Source: Guillardia theta CCMP2712
Lineage: Eukaryota; Cryptophyceae; Pyrenomonadales; Geminigeraceae
Length of the DNA: 64,000 bases
Assembly (NCBI RefSeq): GCF_000315625.1
Contig: NW_005434671.1
Coordinates: 638,188 to 702,187 of the forward strand
Reading direction: 5' to 3'
Part shown: in pieces, positions 28,595 to 40,879 of the stretch
Layout: each line of letters starts with the position of its first letter
How positions within the stretch are numbered: the first letter of the stretch is position 1
The notes under the pieces: generated by a model
What the model was told of the DNA's origin: nothing
What the model saw: only the letters and a program-made list of their open reading frames with translations
Databases searched by the model: none
Position numbers and translations under genes: made by a program

Positions 28595-31500
28595 GAGGCA
28601 GGAGCAGGAGCAGGAGCAGGAGCAGGGAGCAGGGAGCAGTAAAAGCAGTAGAAGCAGGAGCAGGGAGCGGGAGCAGTACAAGCAGGTAGCAAAAGAAGCA
28701 GGAGCAGGAGGAGCAGGAGCAGGAGCAGGAGCAGGGAGCAGAGCAGGAGCAGGAGCAGGGAGCAGGGAGCAGGGAGCAGGGAGCAGGGAGCAGGGAGCAG
28801 GGAGCAGGGAGCAGGGAGCAGGCACCAGTGGCAACTTTAAGCAGTGAGAGGAGAGCCCAGCCAACGTGGCGGAAGTGAGTGTGAGCGCCAAGTAGTTTGC
28901 TGGTGAGCGCTGAGCTGGGATCTTCGTCCTGAATCAGAAGACATCGAGACGCTCTCAACCCGGGAAGGAACTGATCGCCGTCAACGCACATGCCTGAAAA
29001 CATCTACCGAAGACATGAGAATTTGTCACTCCTCCGCTGTCCTCCTTCCTGTCTCTTCTCTTTCTGTCCTCTCGCTTGCTGTCCCTTCTACTCCCTCCCT
29101 TCTCGTCCTTTCCCGCTCCTTCCTTCTCTCTCTCCTTCCGCCTCCTTCTCGTGGGGTCGCACCTTGACTCCGATGACCCCGTACATGTAAAAAACGCAGC
29201 AGAGGAGCAGAATGAGGTGGAGGGCGATGGGAACAGCTTTCTGCAACGCGAGCAAGACGTCGCGGATGCTTCCGATGGACCTGACGATCTTGTGCGCCCC
29301 CAGGACCTTAAGGACGCGGAGGGTGCGGAACGCGCGGATCCAGCGAACAGATCTGATCCATCCTCCAAGAGCAGGCGAGTCGCTGCGAGCGAACGAAGCG
29401 AAGATGATAAGAAGATACTCAAGTTGAAGGGCAGAGAAGAGTGCGGGCAAGCGAGGAGGGGGGAGAAGAGAAGAGGGAGGAGAGGAAGAGAAGAGAGGAA
29501 GAGAAGAGAGGAAGAGAAGAGAGGAAGAGAAGAGAGGAAGAGAAGAGAGGAAGAGAAGAGAGGAAGAGAAGAGAGGAAGAGAAGAGAGGAAGAGAAGAGA
29601 GGAAGAGAAGAGCGAATTTAGAGCAACCTTATCAATCCGATGACGCCGACGAGGAAGACACTGTAATCGAAGCAGTTGAGGTATGACGAGAAGTAATGTC
29701 TCTGCCCAACCGCGAAGATGCGAAACAAGCACTCTGACGGCAAGTGAGTGAAGGAGAGAAACAGCGAGAGGAAGCGACCTGCGCCGAAGAGGAGGGTGAA
29801 GTAGACGTTGCTGACGGTTACGAGCCTCTCTTGGAGCACGCTCTGATGATAGCTTTGCAGGAGCATCGACAGCAGAGTGAAGGAGATGGCGCATGTCATC
29901 ACGTTCTGAACCAAGCTTCCATCCTACTCCCTGTCAGCCCTCCACGCCCACAGCTCCTCCTCCTCCTCCTCCTCCTCCTCCTCCTCCTCCTCCTCCTCCT
30001 CCTCCTCCTCCTCCTCCTCCCCGTCCTACCATGATCTTCCTGCAAAGAATCTTCCTCGGGTCCTTGATCTCTCGCACGTCCAAGATGGTAGGAAGCTGGC
30101 TCCTCGTCGGCTTGCTCGGAGCTGATCGGCTTCGCTCCGCCTGCCGGTGGATGGCTGGTCCCCGGTCAGTCTCAGGGAGAGGTCAGAGCGTCTCACCCTG
30201 GTAGGAGCTCACAAAGACCCCGATGAAGATGTTGAGGACAATGAGTGCGGCAGAGGCGGTGACGCCGAAGTAGAACAAGGCGATGGCAAGCTGGTGGTTC
30301 TGATACGGCTGCAGCAAGTCAAGGAGTATGAGGGAGGGGGAAGGAGGAGGAGGAGGAGGAGGAGGAGGAGGAGGAGGAGGAGGAGGAGGAGGAGGAGGAG
30401 GCGCGGGGGCACCCCAGTTTCGGTTGACGTCGCGTCCACTCCCTCCCACATAAAGCCGATCCAGTCGTTGGCCGCTGAGATCACCCAGACCTGTAGGAGG
30501 AGTGAGGGAAGGAGGAGAGGAGGAGGGGACCAAAGCCTACGGATTCTAAGGCAGAGCCAAACCAGTCGAAGGTCAGGGAAGAGCTGTACCACATCCGAGG
30601 CCTCGCATGCCCGTCGCTTCCAGTGCAGTTGCTCTTGGCGAAGATGACAGGGTCGGAGCATTGATTAAGCTTCCCTCCCAGCAACTGCATGCCGAGGATG
30701 GCGAAGCCGGTGAAGACGACGACGCTGAGGAGGACGGTGTTAAGGATGGGGCTGACGGAGTGCAGAAGGGATCGCAGAAGGAGCTCGAACGACTGCAGTC
30801 CCAGCTTTCCTCTCTTCCTCAAGAGCAGCAGGTCCAGGAGGAACCAGACTCGCAAGACTCGGACCACAGCAAGGGAGCTCGACCCGTCCGCTGGAGCTTC
30901 TCCCTTGCTGTAGAGGAAGGATACGATCTCGTCAAGCAGCGCCGCCATCAAACACGCTGCCTCCACCACCCACGAGACTCGCCGCACGCATCTCCTCGCC
31001 GTGAACCCCCAGACGTGAAGCAGAAAGTCGAAGAGGAAGAGCACCGTCGTCACAGCATACAAGAAGATCACCAGCGACCGCTCGGATTTTGAGATGCTGG
31101 GCCGCTCGAGCAGCGTGCAGGCACAAGAGAGCACGACGACGAGACTTTTGAGGACCAGGTAAGCCTGTGAGGACAGAGTCTGCTGTAGGTTGACTTGGAA
31201 CGCTGTGAACTTAATCTCTTCCTCCTCCCTGTCCCGACTGGAAGCTTTGGTTGGTGAAAGCGCAGAATCGAGCTGGGCTTCGGCCTCCTCGGAGCTTCCT
31301 ATCACTCTCCTCCTGATGCTCATCAGCACTCGCGCGAGGAGGCTGGGACGAGGACGAGGGACCCTCCCTCGATCCTCCTGCGTCTCCCGCTCCCTGCCGA
31401 TCTTTCCTGTTATGATCATCCCAAACCCAACGCTGACCAGCAGCCAGTTGCCGATGAAGATGAGCGAGTAGAAATACCAGCAGGAGTAGAATCCGACCTG

Positions 31501-34500
31501 ATCCACCGCGTTCCAGAAGATGCTGGGCCATCCTCGATTGAAGACGATTTGCAGGACGGAAGTGAAGGCAAAGAAGAACGTGTTGAAGTTTGACCGCGGG
31601 ACGGAGGAGGAGATGATCGCGTCCCCTTGTCCTGATTCAGACGCAATCGTCATCCACTCCTTGGGTCTCTCACGGTCAAAGTCTCTCGCCCAGTCGGTGA
31701 ACCCGGTCCTCACCCACACCAGGTACCTCCTCCTCCTCTCCGGCTGGATGTCCTCCACCAGCCCCGGCAGCCCTCGCGCTCCCAACTGCGTCTGCGCAAG
31801 GTGCACGTAAACGCTGGAGCCCAGCATGAGGTCGTAGGGCTTCACGGGCTGGTAGAGCTTTCCTCCGAAGAGACTCAAGCCCATGCTGCCCCTTCATCGT
31901 TAGCAATAGAAGGGAGGGAGGGAGGAGGAGGGGAGGGAGGAGGAGGAGGAGGGAGGAGGAGGAGGGAGGGAGGGGAGGGAGGGAGGGAGGAGGAGGAGGG
32001 AGGGAGGGAGGGAGGGAGGGAGGGGAGAGGAGGAGGAGGGAGGAGGAGGGAGGGAGGGAGGGAGGGGAGGGAGGGAGGGAGGGAGGGAGGGAGGGAGGGA
32101 GGGAGGGAGGGAGGGAGGGAGGGNNNNNNNNNNNNNNNNNNNNNNNNNNNNNNNNNNNNNNNNNNNNNNNNNNNNNNNNNNNNNNNNNNNNNNNNNNNNN
32201 NNNNNNNNNNNNNNNNNNNNNNNGACGGTGATATCGACAGCAGCGTTGTGGCGGTGATCAGCAGGAGGACGCACATGCGACATAGAGCATGTGAGGGACG
32301 ATGGGTCGTCCATACTTACGATCTGACAGATCTGCACTCATGAAGCAGGTGAGATATTGAGTGATGGAGCCAGCAACGGTGAGTGGCACTCAATCTTAGT
32401 ACTAGGAATGGAGCTGGCGCTAGAATTTGGCTTGTAACTCTAGTAGTAGGGCCCGGAGATCGACTTAAGGTCCAAAGTATTGGTCGAGGGATGTCCAGGC
32501 AGGGGAGAGTGTCACAGACCGAATCCAGCCTCCTTCAGGTGCACTCGTTGAGGGATCTCGCCACTGAACCTCAACACTCAGTCGCATCCAACACCACCAG
32601 CATGTCATGAGGGAGGGAGGGAGGGAGGGAGGGAGGGAGCATGCAGTCAACGATACCTGACGTAGACGAACAAGATCAGCGCCATCAGCGTGAGGACTCC
32701 GGTCACTTGCTTCAGCACCCCCAGGGAAGACTCCAGCTGGAGCGCCAGCTCGGGGAAGGTGCTGAGGATCTTGAGGAAACGGATGAGGCGGAGGAGGCGA
32801 AAGGAGCGGAAGACTCGGAGAATGCTTCCTCCCGAGCTGCACTGATCGTACGAGTCCAGCTGGTCTACGCACGTGAAGTCCTGGAGGTCAACCGGGAGGA
32901 GGAGGAAGCAGACGATGACGACGAGGAGGTCGAGGAGCCTCCAGCGGGTCTGCAAGTAGTACCAGGGGCCGTGAACGAGAACACGCACGATCATCTCCAG
33001 CAGGAACACAGCAGAGACCAAGAGGAACCCCCCAGCGAGGGAGACTTTGAACCTGAAGTAGTTTGCGTCTGATCCCCACAGTCTTCCTGGCGTCGACTCT
33101 CGCTCGTGCTGCAGCGCCAGCAGCAGGCCGTTGAAGAGCGTGGCGAAGGCGATGAGAGCCTCGAACCAGGCGGAGGAATCGATGGCGACGAGTCCCCTCC
33201 TGCTCATGGCGATCACCCGAAACTCCCGCAAGGTGGCAGCTATCTCAGCATCTCCCCACGCGTTCTCTTCCCAGTCCTTGTCGTAAAGCAGCTGCAGCAG
33301 GTCGCTCCTCATGCTCTCCGACACCTCCTTGAAGATCACCTTCCATACCTTCACGTGCGAATGCAGGGCGAACAGCCGAGAGTCTCTGCCCAGCCTCGGG
33401 TGCGTGGCCATGAGCAGGGTCACCTTCATCTCCAGGCTGAACGCATCCTCTGCCAACTTGAGCCGCAGCCGCCGCGCGTTTCTGCGCTTGAGGTAGGCAA
33501 GCTTGCTGGCTTGCGTGCCGTCGAAGCAGAAAGTGAAATTCCTCCAACCCTCGTAGGCGGTTCTCAACTCCCTCCTATGCCGCAGCCACGCGAGCCCGCC
33601 CAGGGAGCCATTCCGGGCCAGCCTCAGCATCTTGTAGTTCTCGAACCACAGCTCGAAGCAGCTCCGCTCTAGCTGGAAGGACCAAGAAAGAATCACGTCC
33701 CGCACCCTCCGCCTCCTCTTCTCGTTTTCGATCTCCCAGAGTTTGTACGCGACGACGGCGAGAAACAACTGCCAGAAGCTCAGGGACAGCAAGGAGAGGA
33801 AGCAGCAGCGTACTTTCAACACCATGAAGGGCCCGGTGATGAGGATGACAACGATCAGGATAATGGCGAGAGGAGAGTACGCGTCGATGATTTGATCGCA
33901 GATCGCTCCCCATCCGTCTAACATGAGGATCTGAAACAGAGTCATGAAGGACGCGACCTGCGCTGGCGTCACTCGGAGACACGGCAAGAGACAGGAGCTG
34001 GAGCGCACGTAGTTGTCAAACCCCAGGTAAGGGTTCTGATTGACTTGTGCGATGCAGGAGTACCCGGCCGGGCAGGCGAAGAGGCCCGGGGAGACAGACC
34101 CCTGACTCGACACTCAGCAGGAGCGCAAGAGAGCCTCTTCTCTCTCTTCCCTCTCACCTGCAGGGTGCAGGTCCTGTCGAAGCCGTAGAAGGGAAGGAGG
34201 TTGCCAAAGCGCTGGCCCGTCTCGACGCTGAAGCAGCGTCTCCTCATGATCCCCTGCCATAGTTGGATGCCGATGGCCCCGTAGAGGACGGAGAGGATGA
34301 AGAGCATGAGGAGGATGGTCTTGAGCAGCGGGATGGTCCTGACTATCAGCACCAGCAGCTCCTGCAGGTGATTGAACCGCGTGATCGTCCGCAACGGCCT
34401 GAGCACCCGCAACGATCGCAAGGCAGACACAGAGCTGGACGAGAGCCCAGGAAGGAAGTCGAGGATGCCCAGAGCGACGATGAGGAAATCCACCTTGTGC

Positions 34501-35821
34501 CAGTTGCTGACAAGCAGTCAGGGGGCAGGACAAGAGCGGCAGGCAGCAGACCTTCTCAGGTACGAGTTACTTCCCGCAAAGTAGGCTCCCTGGGCGATGA
34601 AGGATATGAGCAGCTCCCAGGCAAACAAGAAGCTGAAGGCTTTGATTCCATCCTCAAGCGTTGTCCTCCGCGAAGAGTTCGGCATGGTGCTGGGGTCGTC
34701 GAGTGGGTCGTAGATGGCGAGAAGCAGCGCGTTGCTCAGCACCAGCCCTAAGACTATGCTGCTCCACAAAGGCCACTCGACCAGAAAGATGCAAAACCTG
34801 CGGATCAGATAAGCCAAGGTTCGGAGCCTCGAGGAGCTTTCAGACGGCTCCTGCTGAACAGCTCAACGTCACCCCGCGCGGCCAGCACAAGGTCTCACGA
34901 GGGGAAACAAGAAGAGCGTCCTCGAGTGATACTTGCTGGGGTCCGGCCTTCCGAGCCTTCTGACTAGATCGACATTCAAGAGGAGAGCGGTTGAGACAGT
35001 CTTTCCCAGCTCATCTGGTGGGAAGCGTCACCGACCCCCGACAACAGCTGCAGTCAACGGACGGAAGAGAAGCCGGATCTTCTTGACGACATAAAGGTCG
35101 TTGAGGTCGCTGACAAAAGACTTGAAGGTGTATCGCTGACTACGGATGAACTCCTACCAGCTCGCAGTCATTCAGGGCTGTCGACTCATTGGTGATACCT
35201 TTTCTGCTGCGATGGTCGTGTAAATGCTGTTGCCGACAAGCTCAAAGTTTTGTGTAACTTTCCGCAGCAATCTGACACGGTCTACCCTGTGGTGGAGTTG
35301 GTTTAGTCAAGTGTACGGGCGATGGATGAAGATGAAGATACAAGTGTAGAAACGATTCTTCACTCGTTTAAAAGCACCTGACTGTCTCTTCGTCGGGTTC
35401 AACTCCAGTGGTTGTGGAAGATTCCCGTCTTGACCTTCTCTCTCGATTCTTGAGATCATGCGAAGAGGTCTCTTGCTTTAGCTTCTTCAAGAACTCTGTC
35501 GCTGTGACAGATTCCTCCTGTTTCATGCTATCTGCACGCTCATCCGTCCTGGAGAGACAACATGTATCAAGTCAACATGATCGCCCCGGCGTTTGAGTGA
35601 AACCTTCGTTGGAGGGAGCTGCGGCGATAGTACTTGGAGTTCTTCACTTCGTCAGACACCCATGGCCTTTTGGCCGCATGCTCTTGCAATAGAAGGCCAG
35701 TCGGAGACAGCAGGATCGCAGGCTCAGGCTCCTTTGGATGGTCCCTGGCCTCCCCCTCTGTTTGCACGAAAGCAAGTTCTGCTTGCAGTGGCGCCGGACG
35801 ATGCGAGCGACGAGACGACAT
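27044..35821 (-). CDS. Four-domain voltage-gated cation channel (Nav/Cav/NALCN superfamily), multi-exon
   Basis: Exons spell four 6-TM repeats on the minus strand. Domain I has S4 LRSLRVLRPLRTITRF (about 34400), pore FQILMLDGWGAI (about 33920), and S6 completed by removing a 45-nt in-frame intron (GPFMVLK to LFLAVVAYKLWE). Domain II has S4 LRVFRSFRLLRLIRFLK (about 32800) and pore LQIVFNRGWPSIF (about 31530). Domain III has S4-like VVRVLRVWFLL, pore AANDWIGFM (about 30465) and S6 LIVLNIFIGVFVSSYQ. Domain IV has S1-S3 at about 29900-29620, S4 RWIRAFRTLRVLKVL (about 29320) and S6 TSFVLLNVLVSVFIIEVF (about 27900). The N-terminal ATG is probably at 35821 (MSSRRSHRPA), followed by cytosolic exons. 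The C-tail is Lys/Arg/Glu-rich and ends at 27044. Pore positions usually acidic read D, R and N in domains I-III. Domain IV (KVATG) is cut by an intron. The domain II S5-pore intron contains the assembly gap. Confidence 0.88.
28108..28160. repeat. (CCTG)n microsatellite in channel intron
   Basis: About 13 CCTG units in the intron between the domain IV pore loop and S6 exons. Confidence 0.85.
28497..28830. repeat. (GGAGCA)/(GGGAGCA) repeat array in channel intron
   Basis: About 330 bp of GGAGCAGGAGCA and GGGAGCA units fill the intron that splits the domain IV pore region after KVATG. The tract stays open in several frames, giving spurious Ala/Pro/Cys/Ser or Ser/Arg proteins. Confidence 0.88.
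29462..29614. repeat. (GAGGAAGAGAA)n array in channel intron
   Basis: About 150 bp of GAGAGGAAGAGAA units lie between the domain IV S3 and S4 exons. It is open on both strands, so long Glu/Arg or Ser/Leu frames over it are artefacts. Confidence 0.88.
29956..30020. repeat. (CTC)n microsatellite in channel intron
   Basis: About 20 CTC units between the exon ending RKILCRKIM and the domain IV S1 exon. Confidence 0.88.
30340..30402. repeat. (GGA)n microsatellite in channel intron
   Basis: About 20 GGA units between the domain III pore exon (ending about TSTETG) and the domain III S6 exon. Confidence 0.88.
31908..32123. repeat. (GGGA)/(GGA) array reaching the assembly gap
   Basis: More than 210 bp of GGAGGGAGGAGG and pure GGGA units run directly into the N gap. 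The assembly probably failed because of this repeat. Confidence 0.9.
32124..32223. other. Assembly gap (100 N)
   Basis: Exactly 100 N, a conventional gap size rather than a measured one. It lies in the intron splitting the domain II S5 helix of the channel (LFVYVRY upstream; GLSLFGGKLY downstream), so little coding sequence should be missing. A second short GGGA array occurs at 32607-32638. Confidence 0.95.
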
Positions 35822-36203
35822 GGCTACTCCTCCTCTTCCCCCCCCCTACGCAGCTCCTCCTCTCCCCCCCCCTACCCAGCTCCTCCTCTTCCCCTGCCTC
35901 TTCCCCCCCCTACCAAGCTCGCCATCACACGGTTTCGAAAGTCAAGTTTGAGGTCCGTTTTTTTTATTGACTCGAGCCCGCCTCGGTCGCTATGGACGGG
36001 GCGAATGGCGGGAATGCGACGAGGGCAAGATGGACGATGGTGAGGTCGAGGAGGAAGCGAGGAAGCAGCTGAGAGGACCAGGAGGGGGAGGGAGAGGACG
36101 AGGGTGTGCCTCTTGCTGCTGCGACTCTGACATAGCGCAGCATGTTGGCACCAGACGATCCTGGCGTTATCTGATGGTTTGAAAAAGAGCGAATTTTGAA
36201 ACG

Positions 36204-39200
36204 ATGGCAAAGTCGTCGAGTAAATCAGCCGCTGAGATGCAGGCAAAGGGCCTAGCAAAAGAGGTCATGCACAATCTGATTATCCTTGCTTCTCAAACCA
36301 TATCAGAATGAGCATCTGAAGATTGAAAATGTTCAAAAAGAAGACGATATCAAGAGAATGGCTTCGAAACTTCAAAAGATTGAGGCAGTAAGTGCACACC
36401 TTCAATGCTGACGACGACACTCACACTATCGAAGGACATTGCGATGTATATGAGGAAGGACAGAGCTCGAGGCGTGGACACCAGGAAGCAAGACCATGGT
36501 GCGAAACTTTGAAACATCAGGATGCCGATGAAGTTCACGCGCTTCTCTCAGACAAGTCAAGCGCACGTTTGGAGCTCGCAGTCGCCGAGAAGACGAAAGA
36601 GATTGAGAACATCTCTCGACAGGTCTAGTCCTTTGCATGTTCATAACTCCTGTGGCATTTCATGGAATGTTTGAATGTTCAAATTTGTTCCTAAACCAGA
36701 TCCTTCTCCTGAAGTATGCCCCCGAAACATTCAAGGCCCAGCCAAAGAAAAGCCAGTGGTCACACTGTGAGGAGATTAAAGCTTGTAATCCTGTGATATC
36801 TCCCAAGCTGACCGCGATCCTCCTACTGCAGGAAACGACAAACAAATCCAACAAAACAAGTCAAAGAAACCCGAATCCCAGTGCCTGCATCGCAATCCGA
36901 CGTATTCTCAGCCGCTGCTTTTCTTGCGCTAAATCGAATTGAAGCAGACCGACTGGATTGGCAAGATGAGCAAGAGCGAACAGTTGAAAATGATCGAAAC
37001 TTTGAAGATTGAGCTGCAGAGGTTTGCCTTTCATGCAAGCAAAGCCAATACTCATTTCAACAACATCAGAGCGACAGAGCGTCTGAACATCATACAAGAA
37101 ACGGTGAGACAACTTGTACATAATGTTGATACGTGACTGCGAATGGTACAAGCAACGAAAGAATCAAGATGGGGACAGTTTGCGTTCGATCACAAGGTAC
37201 TTGCTTTTACGTAATATATTTCTACTGTTAAGCAAGGACAAAGTCGGAAAGGATTTCAATTGGAGGACTTCAAGAAGGAGATACAAAATTTTGTTTCCAA
37301 TCAAGTATGTAGAATCTAACTGCCCGCCTGAAGAATGAGTGTGCTTACTCCATTACCGCAGGCACTGCTAGACGCGGAAGAAGAAACTTTAATACTTTCC
37401 ATTCAAGTATTTGATGTCCTTGCTTGCATTCGATTGGGCATGCTGATGCTTGCTTCATTATCATTCTAGTCTGAAAAAAAGTCGAAAGATCAATTGGAAG
37501 TTGAGGTTTGCAAACTGAAATCGAATCCATTTTTGATAATTCCTCGCGTTCAACTCAGGTTGATAGGCTCAAGACAGAACTTGCAAAGATCAAGAGCCGA
37601 GGAGTAGATGTAAGATGGGCTGACACTGACCTTCACCTTGTGACGTCGATGTTGTAGCTCGTGCATCAACAACAGATCCTTGAACTGCGGAAAGATGAGC
37701 ACGAGAAACTAAACCAACACGGTGAAACTGTCCTAGGCCTATGCATACTTTGACTCGATGGAAATAGTCCAGGATTTGAGAGATGAAATCGAGAGTTTGG
37801 AAGCTCAGAACTCAGGTGTCTCAACATCTACAAAGAAGTTCTCGTGATCTTGTTTGGCATCAACAGCGTTGAGACAGAATGCCTTCTCAGCTGGTCACGT
37901 TAAAGTGCACGCACGAGTGCTTGGAGGAAAAGTGCAGGAACTGAATGAAGAATTGGTAGACATAAGGTGCGTCAAAGCGAGATTGATTTCGCAATCTTAT
38001 GCAACGAGGAAGGAAACGAGCGCAGGACTTGCAGTCCATCAATGATGCAACTGAAAAAGAGAAGTAGCAGCAAGAATTGTGTTGCTAATTCACTTGACAT
38101 GAACCAAATTCAGAAATCTAATAGAAGTTGATGGCGAGGAATCGATTGCTAGATTGAAAGCGGTGTGTAATGTCTGTGGTCACATTGTTGTTCCAATTCA
38201 CGCTTGAAATTCCAGAGATCAGCAGAAGTGACTGCAAAAATCAAGTTGTTGGATCGGCAGGTCTGATGACTTTGGTGGTGTGGGTTCTCTTTCTGAACAA
38301 CAAGCTAGATTGAAACCATGCAAGAAAGAAAAGAAATCCTTCTAGGCAGCAGCAATGCGGTTGTTCTTCCCTGAGAAACATCATGACGATGACGAGTTAT
38401 GTGAAAAGAACTCCCAACCAAAGATGAACGACAAATCAGCGTTGGAAGCTAAAAGACTGGCGCAGAGATCTGGTACTCCCTTGTACCTGCGGAAGCAGGT
38501 CTCGGCATCTCAACGCTTGTCCCTCGCCGCCTTGACTCGGATGGGTCGCAGGGGAGCTCAGAGTCGGATGAGTCAACTGCCCTCAGCCAGGAAGTTCGTC
38601 GCCTCACTCTCGAAAACAACTGGCAACGCCGTGAAACGAGTGAGTGCTTCTTGTGAGGATCGGCACGTGTCTTGACCGCATCAACAGATAAATTGAAAGA
38701 GATGCTGAGGTTGCAGGTAAGATGAAGTGTTTATGAGAAACACTTGCGTTGGTTGCCTATCGGTCCTTACGACACTGATCAATTTGTGAAGGAACCACTT
38801 GAACTGCACAGAAGCAGACTGTCAAATAGAGAATCGAAAGAAGAAGAGAAGTGAAAGCTGCTGTTTCAGAATTTGTGTTGAAACTTATGGCGCTGTCAGG
38901 CTCAGACAAGTCCACATGAAGAAAGTGACTTACTTGCAAAGAAAGATTCTCCAAGTCCAGGTGGAAGACACGGCCTTATGAGCCTGAACAAGTAAAACTT
39001 CTGCACAGGATAGGATTGATCAAATGAAGGAAGTGGTCACACATTCGAGATCTGACTCAACGAAGCAAAAAGGTCTCGGTGAGTCAGTTCCAACGTTTGA
39101 TGTTGAGTGATGTGACAGGGCTGAAACCGGCTGACTTGAGCATGTTGACGGGTGACATTCACCGTCATGGGCTGAACCTTACTCACGACTCTTGATTGTA

Positions 39201-40588
39201 CTTGACTTGCAGGTAGAGCCATCTTCGCCATAGATCTGCAGGGTCTTGAGATAGACAGGCACTTGGATTCGATAATGGACACAGCAGATTTACTATCTCC
39301 TCAGGAGCAACGAGATGTTCCGGTCGATTGAACCAACAACCATGCTGGCAATCGACTTCTACCTGCATGACACACAGGTGCTCCGACGAGGAGGCTGGAG
39401 AGGTCAAGTCACGCTTCTTGTACAGTTTGGAGATCCTGTGAACGGGTGCAATCCACAAGTGAAGATGCGAAGAGACCTGGAGGTCAGCAGACGCTTTACC
39501 GAGATGAAAGAGGCTGAAGATGGCTTGAAGGTGGTGGTGGACGACATGCTGATTGAATTCTTGTACTCCGAGAAGCTCCTCGTTCACTTGATCAACGTCC
39601 AAGGCACGGACTTTGAAATTATCGCCAGGTAGTTCTCGATGAAAGCCTTCCAGTCTTTCTCGAATGACGTTTGATTGACAGTGGAGCGGTCTCCATGAAT
39701 GATTTCGTGTTCAAGGTTGGAATCGCAGAAGTGTCTTACGACAAGGTTTCCTTATGTTGATTGCATTATTCCTGCCCTAATTTGTGGTCGAACTTTAGCT
39801 GCCATTACGGAATGTGAATGGAACGACCATGGCAACTGTGAATCTGAACGTGTCTTTGCTGGGAGACATCTCAAGAATGGTATTCATATCGTGTTTCCTG
39901 TGCATTCTGTGAGCAAAGCAGGCGTCTCAGTTTCAAGCCTCTCTGTCTTCGTCCCCCACCATCAAACAAAGCAAGGTTTGACGCAACTTCGATCTGTACT
40001 TTCATCCAAATTCTGGCCAGCGCTCAACGATTCGCCATCTGTATGAAGACTTCCCGCGAAAGACGAATGCAACGTATATGCTTGTTGTGAAGGTGATGAT
40101 TGATGTGACATTTCGACGAGTGATTTGCCTTCGTCAGATCAAATCAGTTGTGGGACTGGAATCACGGTCCGTCTCGTTTGACAAATCCAAGTTTGGAGCG
40201 GTGCAAAGAAAAGTTTCCGGTGAGATGATGAGGCTTTGGTTCGAACTCATTCCTCGGCAGTCATGTTCCAAGTCCTTGATTTCCCGGTTGCTGAGACGAG
40301 AACGGTCCCAATCATCGAAGGGTCGAAGGTTTGGGGGGGGACGTGACGTGATTGAGAATGAGACGCGGTTGCAACAGAGCTCTTCCTTCGATGACGAAAC
40401 AAAATCTTTTCCCATCCCTACAGATTCAAGTTGGAACCAGAGGTGCGATGAAGCGAATATCTTGACAGAATCTCACCCACATGGTGTGCAGACTTGTTTC
40501 AGGACATGTGGAATTCTTTGTGCTGGACAATTCAGGCAAGTCGGAATCTGCTGCAGTTGCGGCTGTGACTGGAGTACAGAGTTTGTAA
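36204..40588 (+). CDS. RPGRIP1L/fantom-like ciliary transition-zone protein (many short exons)
   Basis: The ATG at 36204 (MAKSSSKSAAEMQAKG) is followed after a 43-nt intron by NEHLKIENVQKEDDIKRMAS, which resembles the conserved start of the RPGRIP1L coiled coil (KEDxIKRMATKL). Many small coiled-coil exons follow (e.g. LLSDKSSARLELAVAEKTKE at about 36540, KMSKSEQLKMIETLKIELQ at about 36960). An acidic exon at about 38490-38645 reads DGSQGSSESDESTALSQEV then RRLTLENNWQRRE. A C2-type exon at 39315-39632 has LAIDFYLHDTQ ... VVVDDMLIEFLYSEKLLVHL and GTDFEIIAR, followed by SGAVSMNDFVFK and VNGTTMATVNLNVSLLGD. This order (coiled coil then C2) and the motif match are typical of RPGRIP1L/NPHP8, a basal-body and transition-zone scaffold. 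Exons after about 39900 are poorly resolved, and the 3' end is a guess. Confidence 0.6.
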
Positions 40589-40879
40589 GCGACGACTACA
40601 TCGGCTCTTGTCGATTGAGGTGAGCAGAGGAGATCAGATTTGATGTGGAGGGAGGAGATCGGATCTGATGTTGAATGGGTGGCAGTCTCGCTCCGCTCTT
40701 CTCCAAGCGAGGGCTGCACTCGGACCTCAAGATTCGAGACTCTCATAGCCAAGTGGTCTACCTCGTGCTCTGTTCCCGCTGACTGCATCGCAGCGGGGAG
40801 TTCTGGAGGTGGAGGTGTCTTGGGAGGAAGAGCCGCTACATGCTGGTACCCGCGGGTCTTGTGCGCCGTCCGATCGTAA

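Noticed and set aside
28286-29003. Several ORFs with Ser/Arg, Ala/Pro/Leu or Cys/Ser repeats
   Set aside because: They translate the intronic GGAGCA array; no stop arises because of the repeat, not because of selection.
29076-29621. Glu/Arg-repeat ORF on the plus strand
   Set aside because: It reads an intronic purine array and antisense channel exons (S4 of domain IV is on the minus strand).
31801-32343. ORF running through the N gap
   Set aside because: An artefact of translating Ns and a GGGA array.
40426-40788. Minus-strand ORF with coiled-coil-like composition
   Set aside because: It overlaps plus-strand exon candidates of the RPGRIP1L-like region and has no supporting neighbours on its strand, so it is left unannotated.
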